64,000 nucleotides of DNA from JALZVT01 sp039029135 (GCA_039029135.1 JBCCGT010000007.1:169110-233109), one strand, 5' to 3'. Counted from the stretch's first letter, positions 33,986 to 43,126 are shown. The notes: a model not told the origin generated them from the letters alone. Translations and numbers: made by a program.

Positions 33986-36451
33986 GTGACCAGCACCACC
34001 CCTCACAGGCTACCGCTCGCCGGCCTCCGGGTTCTCGATCTGAGCCAGGGACCCGCGGTCGGCATTGCGACCATGGTGCTGGCGGACTTCGGCGCCGACG
34101 TGCTCGTCATCGAGGGCCCGGAGCCGGCCCCACTCGATGCGCTGCCGGCCCGCCCGATGTGGCGGCGCGGCAAACGCACGCTGGCGCTCGACCTGCGCTC
34201 GACAGAGGACGCGGCGCGCTTCGAGCGCCTCTGCGCCGGGGCGGACGTGCTGGTCACCGGCCTGCGGCCGCGGGCGCTGAAACGCCACGGGCTCGATTTC
34301 GACGCCCTCCACGCCCGCCACGCGCATCTGATCGTCGGTCAGCTCACGGGCTTCGGCTCGAGCGGGCCGCTGGCCGACTACCCGGGCTACGAGCATGTGG
34401 TCGCCGCGGTCACCGGCCGCATGCGGCTGTTCGCCGGGACGGTGGAACGCGAGGGGCCGGTCTATTCCGCCCTGCAGGTCGCCGTGCACGCGAGCGCCCA
34501 GGCGCTGGCTAGCGGCTTGCTGGCCGCGCTCATCGCTCGCGGCGACGGTCCCGGGCGGCTGGTCGAAACCAGCCTGCTGCAGGGCATCCAGGCCTACGAA
34601 CAGGGCGCAATGCTGGCCACCCAGTTTCGAGACCAACTCGGCGAACTCTACGAGCGGCTGGTGCCCGCACCCGACGTCGTCCCAACGCCGAGCCTCTACT
34701 ATCACCCCGCGCAGGCCGCCGACGGTCGCTGGCTGCAGTTCGGCAACCTGCTGCCGCACCTGTTCGACAACTTCCTGCTCGTGACCGAACTGATCGACAT
34801 CGTGGCCGACCCCGAGTGGCAGCCGGCGCAGCTCGCGCTGCCGCCGGCAAAGCAGGAAGCGTTTCGCGAACGCATGCTCGCGCGCGTCCAGGAGCGCACG
34901 GCAGCGGACTGGCAGGCGGCCATGATCGCCAACGGCGGCGTGGTCGGCGGGCCCTATCAGACGACCCAGGAGGCGCTGCGCGACCCGGACATCGTGGCCA
35001 ACGGCCACGTCGTCGAGCGGGCCGAGGGCGGGGTCCAGATCGGCCCGCTCGCGCGCCTGACCCGAACGCCGGGGCGGCCCGGCGCAGCCGAGCAAGTAGA
35101 TCCGACGGGCGCTGGCTGGGCGAGCGAATGGGCGGCTAGTCCGCGTCCGCTACCCCAGGCTCAAGAGAAGACCCAGGGAACACCCGCGGCTACGACTGCC
35201 CGGCAGGCGCCGTTGACCGGCATCCGCGTCCTCGAAATCGCGACCATCATCGCCGCGCCTATGGGGGCCGCCAATCTGGCCGACATGGGCGCCAGCGTCA
35301 CCAAGGTCGAGCAGCTCAGTGGCGATCCCTATCGCGGCCTCGGCCTCGGCGTCGGATCGACCCGGGTCAACGCCGGCAAGCGCAGCATCAGCCTCGACCT
35401 GAAGTCGGCCGCGGGGCTTGAGATCGTGTGCCGGCTCGCCGCCGAGTCGGACGTCCTGATTCACAATTTTCGGCCGGGCGTGCCCGAGCGCCTGGGCATC
35501 GATTTCGACAGTCTGGCCGCCATCAATCCGGATCTGGTGTATCTGCAGGTCAACGGCTACGGGCCCGACGGTCCGGGCGCACAGCGGCCGAGCACCCACC
35601 CGATCCCCGGGGCGGCGCTCGGCGGCGTGCTGCTGCAGCTCGGCGATTGCGTGCCCCACGAGCGTCTCGATATCGACGCCCTACGATCCTGGTGTCCGCG
35701 CATCATGCGCGCGAACGAGGTCAATCCGGATCCGAACACCGCGGCCGTGGTCGCTACCAGCGCGCTGCTCGGACTGGCCGCACGCGATGCGCTGCGACGC
35801 GACCCCGAGGCGACCGGCGCGGGCCAGCGCATCCTCATCGACATGTACGGCGCCAACGCCTACGCCAACAGCGACGACTTCCTGGACTATCCGAGCAAGC
35901 CACCCCGTGCGCTGCCCGATGCGCTGGGCCTGGGTCTGAGTCCCACCTACCGCCTATACCCGTGTGCCGCGGGTCAGTGGTGTTTCCTCGCACTGGTCAG
36001 TGACACCGAACGCGCGCGCTTTCGCGACGTCCTGGCGCGCGCAGGTCTCGTCGCGCCGGATCTGGCGCTGCAGAGCGGCGACGATGCGGCAACGGCGGAC
36101 GCGCTCGCCGCGCTGTTTGCGACCCGCAGCGCCGACGACTGGGAGGCACTGCTGGCCGCCGACGCAGGGTTGGGCTGCGTGCGCGCCGACGGCCCGCCGC
36201 CGAACGAATTCTGGCTGCGTGACGCCCACGCTCGGCGCTACAGCGCACCCGTGTCACACTCGCGCTGGGGCGACTATCAGCGCCCGGGTTCCGTGCTGCA
36301 CTTCGACGGCCGGCAACTGCCGCTGGCCGGGGCGCCCCTCGCGGGCGCCGATGCGAAACCGATACTGACCGAGCTGGGCTACGATTCTGAATCCATCGCG
36401 GACCTGTTCGAGCGCGGTGTGCTGTGGCAAGAAGAAGCAGAATCAAATTGA
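33986..36451 (+). CDS. double-domain CaiB/BaiF CoA-transferase
   Basis: This 821-residue protein has two family III CoA-transferase modules, like the product at 20042-22495. Module one begins GLRVLDLSQGPAVGIATMVL. Module two begins near residue 410 with GIRVLEIATIIAAPMGAANL, and has VTKVEQLSGDPYRGLGLG. The Asp at the catalytic spacing is kept in module two (NPDPNTAAVVATSALLG) but missing from module one (SALQVAVHASAQALASG). A low-complexity linker (ASPRPLPQAQEKTQGTPAAT) joins them. The GTG start lies 39 bases after the aldolase gene. Confidence 0.9.
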   Translation: MTSTTPHRLPLAGLRVLDLSQGPAVGIATMVLADFGADVLVIEGPEPAPLDALPARPMWRRGKRTLALDLRSTEDAARFERLCAGADVLVTGLRPRALKRHGLDFDALHARHAHLIVGQLTGFGSSGPLADYPGYEHVVAAVTGRMRLFAGTVEREGPVYSALQVAVHASAQALASGLLAALIARGDGPGRLVETSLLQGIQAYEQGAMLATQFRDQLGELYERLVPAPDVVPTPSLYYHPAQAADGRWLQFGNLLPHLFDNFLLVTELIDIVADPEWQPAQLALPPAKQEAFRERMLARVQERTAADWQAAMIANGGVVGGPYQTTQEALRDPDIVANGHVVERAEGGVQIGPLARLTRTPGRPGAAEQVDPTGAGWASEWAASPRPLPQAQEKTQGTPAATTARQAPLTGIRVLEIATIIAAPMGAANLADMGASVTKVEQLSGDPYRGLGLGVGSTRVNAGKRSISLDLKSAAGLEIVCRLAAESDVLIHNFRPGVPERLGIDFDSLAAINPDLVYLQVNGYGPDGPGAQRPSTHPIPGAALGGVLLQLGDCVPHERLDIDALRSWCPRIMRANEVNPDPNTAAVVATSALLGLAARDALRRDPEATGAGQRILIDMYGANAYANSDDFLDYPSKPPRALPDALGLGLSPTYRLYPCAAGQWCFLALVSDTERARFRDVLARAGLVAPDLALQSGDDAATADALAALFATRSADDWEALLAADAGLGCVRADGPPPNEFWLRDAHARRYSAPVSHSRWGDYQRPGSVLHFDGRQLPLAGAPLAGADAKPILTELGYDSESIADLFERGVLWQEEAESN

Positions 36452-36469
36452 AATAACAAGAACAACCGA

Positions 36470-37372
36470 TTGAATTCACTTAGCTTTTATCAGGTTCACA
36501 AGTCCTACAGCGAGATCCAGGTGCTGCGCGGGCTCGACCTCAGGGTCGGCGAGGGCGAGGTCTACGGCTTTCTCGGCCGCAACGGCGCAGGCAAGTCCAC
36601 CGCCCTGCGCGCGGTCATGGGCATCAACCGCATCGACGCCGGCCGCATCGAACTGTTCGGTGAGCCGGTCCTGGCAAGCGATCCGCTGCCACGCCGCTAC
36701 GTCGGCTATGTGGCCCAGGAACAACACTTCTACGACTGGATGACCGCGCCCCGCGCGGGTCGCTTCGTCGGCAGCTTCTATCCAGACTGGGACGCGCAGG
36801 AGTTCGCGCGTCTGCTGGCGCGTCTCGAGGTCCCAACCGACCGACGCATCCGCGCGTTCTCGGGCGGCATGACGGCGAAGCTCGCGCTCGCGCTCGCGCT
36901 TGCGGCGCGCCCGCGGCTGCTGGTTCTAGACGAGCCCACCGCGGGCATGGATGCCGTGGCCCGCCGCGAGTTCATCGACATCGTGCGCGCCCAGGCGCGC
37001 GAGGACGGCCGGACCACCGTGTTTTCCTCCCATCTCATCGACGAGGTGGAACGCGCCGCGAGTCAGGTCGGCATCATCGAGGCCGGCGTGGCGCGCTTCG
37101 AGGGCAGCCTGGATGCGCTGCGCGGTGCCGTGCAGCAATTCCACAGCAGCCGAGCGCTGACCGGGCGGGAACCCAGCGCCGCGATAACCGATCTGTTCGG
37201 CGCGGCAGCGGCGCGCGTGACCGTGCTGGCGGACGAGACGCACGACGGGACGCGAACGCTGACGCTGGAGACGCCGCCCGGCCTGCCGCCGGCGCGCCCG
37301 GTGTTCGGCTGGCAGCCGGTGGCGCTCTCACTCGAGGATCGCTTCGTGGCCCTCGTCGGCAACAGCGGCTGA
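36470..37372 (+). CDS. ABC-2-type transporter ATP-binding protein
   Basis: This 300-residue ATPase powers the two permease-peptidase proteins that follow. Walker A is GRNGAGKSTALRAVMG, the Q loop is VAQEQHFYDWM, the signature is FSGGMTAKLALALALA, Walker B is LLVLDEPTAGMD and the switch His is in FSSHLIDEVERAASQ. About 70 C-terminal residues extend beyond the core. The only suitable start is TTG at 36470, in an unusually A-rich junction (36445-36480) with no strong ribosome site. It lies 18 bases after the CoA-transferase gene but is probably a separate functional unit. Confidence 0.92.
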   Translation: MNSLSFYQVHKSYSEIQVLRGLDLRVGEGEVYGFLGRNGAGKSTALRAVMGINRIDAGRIELFGEPVLASDPLPRRYVGYVAQEQHFYDWMTAPRAGRFVGSFYPDWDAQEFARLLARLEVPTDRRIRAFSGGMTAKLALALALAARPRLLVLDEPTAGMDAVARREFIDIVRAQAREDGRTTVFSSHLIDEVERAASQVGIIEAGVARFEGSLDALRGAVQQFHSSRALTGREPSAAITDLFGAAAARVTVLADETHDGTRTLTLETPPGLPPARPVFGWQPVALSLEDRFVALVGNSG

Positions 37373-37383
37373 GGCCGAACGCC

Positions 37384-39291
37384 GTGCGAGCCATGATCGC
37401 CAAGGACCTGAGCGCCAACGGCCTCGCGCTTGGCGGCCTGGTGCTATTGACCACCCTCGCCATGCTCGCGTTCATTGCGCAGATCAACCTGGGTCGATCG
37501 GTGCTCAGCTATCTGGGTACGGTCACGCTGTTCGCCGGCGCCCCGGCGATCGTGCTGTCCCTGATTGTCGGCCATCTGTTCGTCAGCTCGGAGTATCTGA
37601 GCCACACCCAGCGCTTTTTAGAGGCGCTGCCGATCCGGCGGACGAGCATTCTGGGCGCGAAGTTCGTGAGCGGCCTGGGTGCCCTGTGGCTGCTCGGCGG
37701 CATCGCGCTCGGGCTAGGTGCCTACGCCGCGCGCGCGGAATTTCTGGAGCCGCGCTTCATCGCCCTGATGAGCGCGCGGCTCGGGGTCTGGCTGCTGTTC
37801 GTCTGGAGCGTGGTGTTTCTGATTTCGCTGCTCGGCCGCTGGCGTCTGGCCTGCGCCGCGGTGCTGGGCGTCGGCTACTACCTGATCACGCTCATGAGCG
37901 ATTTCGAGTTCTCCCGCGCGCCGCCGCAGACACTCATCGATTCAAACCTGTTCGCGTTCGAACGTCACGCCTGGCCATGGCGCGACCTCGGCATCACGCT
38001 AATCCTGAGCGCCGCGATAACGGCGCTCGCCATGGGTCTGGGACGACTGCGCGACGGCTCGTTTGCCGAGGCGCTGGCGCGACCGTTGACCACCCGGGCG
38101 CGGACGTTTCTGGGCGCACTGGTTGTGGTGCTGACAGGCGTGCTGGTCATGCTGCCCGAGCGCGAGGACCCGGTGCCGTTCACCTTCACAGGCGAGGCGG
38201 TGAGCGAGACCACGAAGGTCGCGATCAGCTATCACCATCCGGCGTACGCCGCCCGGGCAGAGCAACTGCTTGCGGAGCTCACGCCCTTTTTCGAGCCCCT
38301 GGCGAAGCTGCTGGACAGCCCGCCGGGGTTCCGCCTGCACATTACGCTGAACACCGACATCGAACCCTGGCAGTACTTCACCCCGCGCACCGACAAGGTG
38401 TTCGGCGTCGACGCTCAGGCAAACTTTGCGGGATCGGAGGCCGACTGGAGCCTGACCACCTTCGTTGCGTTCGGCGTGCACCAGTGGCTGTCGGCCGCCT
38501 CTAATTTTCGCGTCACGGTGGAACAGCGACACTGGCTGACCGACGGCTTCTCGCTGTGGTGGGCCTACCACGCCGATCAACCCGCGCCGCCGTTAGACGG
38601 CCCCCTCGAAGCCCGGCTCGTGGAGGCCCTGTTCGCGGTGGGCCGCCGCGGCATCAAGGGCGATCCGCTGCGCTACTGGGACAGCACCGGCGACGCGCTC
38701 GGCGACGATCTCGCGATGGCCTACGGCTATCTGGGCTGGCGGGTCTTGCAGGATGCGGCCGGACACGACGCGCTGCTGCGGCTTGCTCGCGCCGAGTTCA
38801 CCCGACCCGAATACGGCGACGTGCGGGACTGGCTCGCCGATCAACGTCATCCGCTGCAGGATCGAGTGGCGCAGGCAACCGGGCTCGAGTGGTCCGATCT
38901 GCTCGCACGCTTTCGCGCGGCGGCCGCTAGGCTGCGCGCGCGCGACGACTACGCGCAGGCGCTGGCGCGCCTGCCTATACCCCGCAGCGACATCGCCGCG
39001 GTCGACGATGCGCTGATCTATCGGCTCGAGTTCGACGCCGCACCGCCGCCGGACGTGCACTGTCTCGCCCTGCACGACCAAACCGGGCGCCTCGCGATGC
39101 CTATGGCGCGCGGTGCGCTGCAGGAGATCGAGCTGGTGGCGCGCGGGCGCACTGGCACGGACCGACTGTTCGAGCATCGGCTGACGGGCGAGTACGGTCC
39201 GGGCGAACACGTGTACGCCGCGATCGAATGCCAGTTCCCCTATCTGCGCGGTGGCGCTCAGCTGCTACGCCGACGAGTGCTAATGCCATGA
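37384..39291 (+). CDS. ABC permease fused to a degenerate gluzincin-like domain
   Basis: This 635-residue protein has an ABC-2-type N-terminal membrane half of about six helices (GLVLLTTLAMLAFIAQIN, GTVTLFAGAPAIVLSLIVG, GALWLLGGIALGLGAYAA, VWLLFVWSVVFLISLLG, DLGITLILSAAITALAMGLG, FLGALVVVLTGVLVMLP). A periplasmic domain of about 370 residues follows. Aligned with the partner at 39288-41147, the zinc motif reads A362-F-G-V-H366 instead of HExxH, and the later Glu is replaced (TDGFSLWW for NEGLAEW). It is therefore probably a pseudo-peptidase that may bind but not cut. GTG at 37384 lies 12 bases after the ATPase stop; ATG at 37393 is an alternative. Confidence 0.82.
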   Translation: MRAMIAKDLSANGLALGGLVLLTTLAMLAFIAQINLGRSVLSYLGTVTLFAGAPAIVLSLIVGHLFVSSEYLSHTQRFLEALPIRRTSILGAKFVSGLGALWLLGGIALGLGAYAARAEFLEPRFIALMSARLGVWLLFVWSVVFLISLLGRWRLACAAVLGVGYYLITLMSDFEFSRAPPQTLIDSNLFAFERHAWPWRDLGITLILSAAITALAMGLGRLRDGSFAEALARPLTTRARTFLGALVVVLTGVLVMLPEREDPVPFTFTGEAVSETTKVAISYHHPAYAARAEQLLAELTPFFEPLAKLLDSPPGFRLHITLNTDIEPWQYFTPRTDKVFGVDAQANFAGSEADWSLTTFVAFGVHQWLSAASNFRVTVEQRHWLTDGFSLWWAYHADQPAPPLDGPLEARLVEALFAVGRRGIKGDPLRYWDSTGDALGDDLAMAYGYLGWRVLQDAAGHDALLRLARAEFTRPEYGDVRDWLADQRHPLQDRVAQATGLEWSDLLARFRAAAARLRARDDYAQALARLPIPRSDIAAVDDALIYRLEFDAAPPPDVHCLALHDQTGRLAMPMARGALQEIELVARGRTGTDRLFEHRLTGEYGPGEHVYAAIECQFPYLRGGAQLLRRRVLMP

Positions 39292-41147
39292 ATGCCCGCG
39301 CGCTCGCCGCGACAGCGCTGAAGGATGTGCGACTGACGCTGCCCGCCGTCGCGGTGTGGCTCGCTCTCTGGGCCGCCGGTGCGGCGGTGCTGCTGTTCGA
39401 GGCCGCGCCCGATGAGCGACCCTGGAGCGAGCTGTCCCTGCTCGACCAGCCGGACGTAGCGTTTCTGTATCTGCTGCTGGGCTTCGGCCTCGCCTACGTC
39501 TTGCTGGTGCCCGAGCGTATCGAACGCACCGTAGGGCTGCTGTGGGCGCTGCCAGTCCGCCGCGAGGCGCTCTACGCTCTGAAGCTCGCGGTCGCGCTGG
39601 TCGTCGCCGCCGCGCTGGTCGTCTGGGACTCCGCGTCCACAGCAGCGTTCTTCTCGTTCAACCAGCACTCGATGCTGGCGGCGCACTTTAGCTGGTCGGA
39701 ACTGTTCCTCAGCGCGCTGCTGGGCTGGGGCTCCATCGCGGTCGGGATCGGCTACGGCGCGTTCCTGAGCCACCTGCGCCTGTTTGGTGCCGCGCTCTTT
39801 CTGCTGTGGCTGGTGGTCGGCGTCGCGCTGGCCGAGTTTCTGCCGCAGATCGCACCGCTCGCACCAACCCGCCTGCTCGACGGGGAATGGGTGCGCGGTG
39901 ACTTTGTGGCGCCGGGCAGCGTCTGGCTGCTGCAGGGCATCGTCGCCTGCGTGGCCGCCGCCATTGGCTGCGCGCTGTGGACCGCCAGCGCCGACACGCC
40001 AAGCTCGACGGCCGGGAATCAGCGCGGCGGTTACTGGCGCGTCGCGGGCAGCGTTGCCGTTGCGATCATCGCCGTGCTTGCAGGCCTCGGCAGCAACACG
40101 GCGACGGAAGGCAATCTTAAGACCCACGCCACTGAGCGCTTTCGCTTCATCTACGACGCGCGTGATACGTCGCTGGCCGCACCGCTGTTCGCGCGCGCCG
40201 ATGGCCTGGGCGCCGCCGTCTTCGAGCGGCTGCAGGCGAAACACGAGGGCCAGATACTCGCGGACCTGACGGACACCAGTCCGAATCATCTCGGCATCGC
40301 CGGCTGGAACAAGCTGCGCATTCAGCGCGACGCGCTGCGCGAGAGCGCAGAGCGCGAGCACGTATTCGTCCACGAAGCGGCGCACGTTGCCATCGCGCAC
40401 GCGGCGGACCGACGCCTCGACGAACGCGATAGCGCAACCCGGTTCTTCAACGAAGGTCTGGCCGAGTGGCTGTCCTATGAAATTCTGGGTGCGACCCACC
40501 CCACCCTGCTGCTCGAACGCGCGGGGTTGCGCGACCTGGCGGCGCTGACCTGGACCCGCCACGAGCTCCGCTTTAGCGATCTGACCAACGGCGCGGCATT
40601 CGGCCGGCGGATCGACGAGAACGCGGTCTATGCTCTGGGGGAGGCCTGGGTGGGTAGCCTGAGCGAGACCTGCGGGGTCGACGCGCCGGCTCGCGTGCTC
40701 AGCGCGTTCGCCGATCCGCGCGGGGTGCAGCGTCTGGGCCCGCGCGGCTACTGGCAGGACGCGCTGCAGAGCGCCGAGTGCAATCTGGGCACGGTCAACG
40801 AGAATTTTGCCGCCCGGCAGCGGGCAACTGCTGTGACACTGGCGACGGTCCCCGACCTCGGCGCGCGCATCGCACCAGCGGGTGACAACTATCTCATCGC
40901 GATCACACTGCAAGGCCCGCCGCAGGCGCACAGCTATACCGTGATCGCGCGCATCCGCGACAACGGCGGCCTGACGCTGCCCGCCGCAGAAGAGCGGCGC
41001 TCGGGAATCGCCGTCGGCGATACGATCGAGGTGTCCTTGCCGCGCGGCGCGATCGATGGCCGGCGCCTGGAGTACCAGGTCGGCGTCGTGTTTCGACCCG
41101 GACAGCGCCCCTATTTCGGCCGCTGGCAGAGCGCCACGCTGGACTGA
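39288..41147 (+). CDS. ABC permease fused to an intact HExxH gluzincin peptidase domain
   Basis: This 619-residue protein pairs with the preceding one and begins inside its stop (ATGA). Residues 1-270 hold about six membrane helices (AVAVWLALWAAGAAVLLFEA, LYLLLGFGLAYVLLVPERI, LAVALVVAAALVVWDS, LLGWGSIAVGIGYGAFL, LFLLWLVVGVALAEFLP, SVAVAIIAVLAGLG). The periplasmic domain has H362-E-A-A-H366 and, 22 residues later, E389 in FFNEGLAEWLSYEI, the ligand set of clan MA(E) gluzincins (M1-like or MA-like). Both domains must work on the same side of the inner membrane. The product probably couples transport to proteolysis of a peptide or protein, which is inference. Confidence 0.85.
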   Translation: MNARALAATALKDVRLTLPAVAVWLALWAAGAAVLLFEAAPDERPWSELSLLDQPDVAFLYLLLGFGLAYVLLVPERIERTVGLLWALPVRREALYALKLAVALVVAAALVVWDSASTAAFFSFNQHSMLAAHFSWSELFLSALLGWGSIAVGIGYGAFLSHLRLFGAALFLLWLVVGVALAEFLPQIAPLAPTRLLDGEWVRGDFVAPGSVWLLQGIVACVAAAIGCALWTASADTPSSTAGNQRGGYWRVAGSVAVAIIAVLAGLGSNTATEGNLKTHATERFRFIYDARDTSLAAPLFARADGLGAAVFERLQAKHEGQILADLTDTSPNHLGIAGWNKLRIQRDALRESAEREHVFVHEAAHVAIAHAADRRLDERDSATRFFNEGLAEWLSYEILGATHPTLLLERAGLRDLAALTWTRHELRFSDLTNGAAFGRRIDENAVYALGEAWVGSLSETCGVDAPARVLSAFADPRGVQRLGPRGYWQDALQSAECNLGTVNENFAARQRATAVTLATVPDLGARIAPAGDNYLIAITLQGPPQAHSYTVIARIRDNGGLTLPAAEERRSGIAVGDTIEVSLPRGAIDGRRLEYQVGVVFRPGQRPYFGRWQSATLD

Positions 41148-41744
41148 CGGCGACCCGGTGGCCCTGGGCGTCCGCTGTCCGCTGGCGCGTCGCGCTAGCG
41201 ATCAGGCAGACCACCGCGGCCCGGACAAACGCAGCGCAACGTGCGCCGTTTCACGCGCCGCACCTGCAGCAGCGCACCCGCGCCGGTCCATCGCCGGCAA
41301 TCTCCGACGTTACGTCAAGAGGATGACAGAAGGCGGCGCCGCGACGCCCTATTCTCTGTCCCGTACTCGGGCAGGTCACGGAAGATGCACCTACCGGTAT
41401 TTAGGGAAGACACCGGTGGCGCAGGAGGGCCATAAGTGGTGCAAGACGCAAGGATGCGCGTCCGGGTCGCTGCTTTCGCTTCGCGAAAGCAGCTCGCGCC
41501 AGGGCTTTCCGCAAAGCGGAAAGCTAAGCGCGACCGGTGATTACGAAGTTCGAGGCGCGAAAGCAGCTCGCGCCAGACACAGTTCACGGGCGAACGGAAC
41601 GCCCAACCGATGGCCGGGAAACTGGCCGTAGCCGTCTTGAGGTCTTGTCCCCTCAGGACGGTGTGAGACGCGGACTGTCCGCCGCGTCTCAAACCGACTC
41701 GGTGCTGCCAGGGAGCGGCGGCACCGGGCCGGAATTACCGCGCG
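41148..41744. other. gene-free, hairpin-rich region, possible structured RNA
   Basis: No convincing protein is encoded in these 597 bases. Perfect inverted repeats occur at 41469-41493 (11-bp stem, TTC loop), 41504-41524 (9-bp stem, AAA loop), 41555-41575 (7-bp stem around AAGCAGC), 41665-41690 (9-bp stem, 8-base loop) and 41701-41725 (9-bp stem with one G-U). The direct repeat at 41483/41557 lets alternative stems form. Such density suggests a structured RNA, or terminators plus a relic element. It did not match the conserved sequences I know for RNase P RNA, tmRNA or 6S RNA. The strand is undetermined. Confidence 0.45.
41483..41576. repeat. 20-bp direct repeat (two copies, 74 bp apart)
   Basis: GCGAAAGCAGCTCGCGCCAG is found exactly at 41483-41502 and 41557-41576. 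The first copy also forms the 3' arm of the hairpin at 41469-41493, and the second lies in its own shorter hairpin. They may be competing partners of one RNA structure or traces of a repeat element. Confidence 0.7.
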
Positions 41745-41993
41745 TTAGCGGCGCGGCTTTTCCTGCGCTTCGTTGACGCGAATCTCGCGCGAGTCGATCC
41801 GCGTGCCGTTCAGCTCCGCGATCGCGCGATTGCCGTCCTCGTTCGACATTTCGACAAAGCCGAAACCGCGCGAGCGACCGGTATCGCGATCCGTAATGAC
41901 CCGGGCAGACGAGACGCTGCCGATGGCGGCAAACATCTCTTCCAAGTCCGCGTCCGTGGTACTCCAGGGCAGGTTACCTACATATAGTTTCAC
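41745..41993 (-). CDS. single-RRM RNA-binding protein
   Basis: This 82-residue protein consists of one RNA-recognition motif plus a short basic tail. RNP2 is KLYVGNLPW at the N-terminus and RNP1 is SRGFGFVEM near residue 45, with aromatic residues at the usual RNA-stacking positions. It is like the small bacterial RRM proteins often induced by cold. GTG at 41993 is chosen because GGAGAATGAACAC precedes it and the protein then starts with KLYVGNL as in relatives; an in-frame ATG is at 42008. A stem-loop at 41701-41725 downstream may be its terminator, although without a clear U tract. Confidence 0.93.
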   Translation of the reverse strand: MKLYVGNLPWSTTDADLEEMFAAIGSVSSARVITDRDTGRSRGFGFVEMSNEDGNRAIAELNGTRIDSREIRVNEAQEKPRR

Positions 41994-42315
41994 GTGTTCA
42001 TTCTCCATAGCTCATCGGAGCCAGTGAGCGCTTGGCGTTCCCGGGGCACAATCATGCCGAGCGCGATTTGCGACCCCGGGGGCACCATGCCGACGGGCGT
42101 CTGTCTTGAAGCGATTGCCGATGAACTGGGCGAGGGACTAGTCTCGTAAAAGAAGATCGGAGCGGGGTTTCTCAACGCGTGTGATGGTACCGCATAATTC
42201 GCAGGGCGTCTGCAACGCACCATCCGACCGGCCGGATTGCCGGACACGACGGGGACAGCCGGGCGCGCCGCCAGGCGGTCGAGCGGGTCGCGATCACGAG
42301 CACCGAGGTCTCAGC
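41994..42315. promoter_or_regulatory. intergenic region between divergent RRM and GST genes
   Basis: These 322 bases hold the leader of the RRM gene and the promoter of the GST gene. ORFs read here on either strand give Arg/Pro-rich translations without domains. A long leader on the RRM side would fit post-transcriptional control, as in cold-induced genes, but no specific element was recognised. Confidence 0.35.
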
Positions 42316-43098
42316 ATGAATCGAGCGTTGCGCGTCTATGGCGTGCCAAACTCCCAGCCGGTGCGCGCCGTGCTGTGGGCCTGCCTCATCGAGGACCTGC
42401 CCTTCGAGCTCATTCTCACGAGTCAGAATCGCGATGCGAAAACGCCCGCGTTTCTCGCCCAGGTGAACCCACGCGGCACGATCCCCGCGATCGATGACGA
42501 CGGGTTCGTGCTGTGGGAGAGCCACGCGATACTCGTCTATCTCGCCGAGAAACACGACTGGCACGATCTGTGGCCGACCGATCCGCAGGCGCGAGCGCGC
42601 GTCAATCAGTATCTGCACTTCCACCACCGCAACACGCGTGAACTGGTGATCAACTGGAGCCGCACGCTGTGGCCGAGCGTGTTCAAGAAGGCGGATCCGA
42701 GCCCAGGGTGGCTCGCGCGCAACACCTTTCCGGGTCTTACGAACAACGCAGAGGTCCGCGCCCATACCCTCGAGATCATCGACGGCTGGCTGCAGCGGAC
42801 GCCGTTCATTGCGGCAACCGCGTCACCCAGCCTCGCCGACATCGTCGCCTACGAAGAGCTGGGCCAAAACCAGCCGCGCTTCGCCAACTGCGAGGACTAC
42901 ACGCCCTACCCCGCGATCGAGGCCTGGCTGGAGCGCATGCTGCGACTTCCGCACCACGACACCGCCCACGAGATCTGGCGCCTGGTCGGCGACATCAACG
43001 CGATCGAGGGGGGAATGAAAACGATCGCGAGGGCCAATCGCCAGGCCGCGGCGACGCTGAGCGAAGCGGGTGCGGCGCTGGCTGCGGCCGGCACATAG
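42316..43098 (+). CDS. glutathione S-transferase family protein
   Basis: This 260-residue protein has a thioredoxin-like N-domain with the glutathione-contacting PNSQPVRAVLWACLIEDLPF, QVNPRGTIPAIDDDGFVLWE and SHAILVYLAEK. The all-helical C-domain includes IDGWLQRTPFIAATASPSLA and DIVAYEELGQ, with the N-capping ...SLADI motif. It resembles theta-class enzymes, which conjugate or dehalogenate small electrophiles. ATG at 42316 is the first start at the conserved beta strand. It converges with the P450 gene across a GC-rich stem-loop. Confidence 0.9.
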   Translation: MNRALRVYGVPNSQPVRAVLWACLIEDLPFELILTSQNRDAKTPAFLAQVNPRGTIPAIDDDGFVLWESHAILVYLAEKHDWHDLWPTDPQARARVNQYLHFHHRNTRELVINWSRTLWPSVFKKADPSPGWLARNTFPGLTNNAEVRAHTLEIIDGWLQRTPFIAATASPSLADIVAYEELGQNQPRFANCEDYTPYPAIEAWLERMLRLPHHDTAHEIWRLVGDINAIEGGMKTIARANRQAAATLSEAGAALAAAGT

Positions 43099-43107
43099 CC
43101 GCCTGCG

Positions 43108-43126
43108 CCGGCGCTGGAGGCGCCGG
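43108..43126. terminator. stem-loop between convergent GST and P450 genes
   Basis: CCGGCGC-TGGAG-GCGCCGG forms a 7-bp perfect stem in the short gap between converging genes. Neither side has a T run, so it may be a weak bidirectional terminator. Confidence 0.35.

Noticed and set aside
39258..40931. 557-codon minus-strand open frame
   Set aside because: It is antisense to the permease-peptidase gene, which has an intact HEAAH...E motif. The antisense product is Gln/Arg-rich without recognisable features.
41315..41692. 125-codon minus-strand and overlapping plus-strand open frames
   Set aside because: They run through the hairpin-rich block, and their translations merely reflect the inverted and direct repeats.
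41148..41744. RNase P RNA, tmRNA or 6S RNA
   Set aside because: The conserved GAGGAAAGTCCGGGC-type core, a CCA-ending tRNA-like end and the 6S bubble were looked for by eye and not found. A covariance search would settle it.
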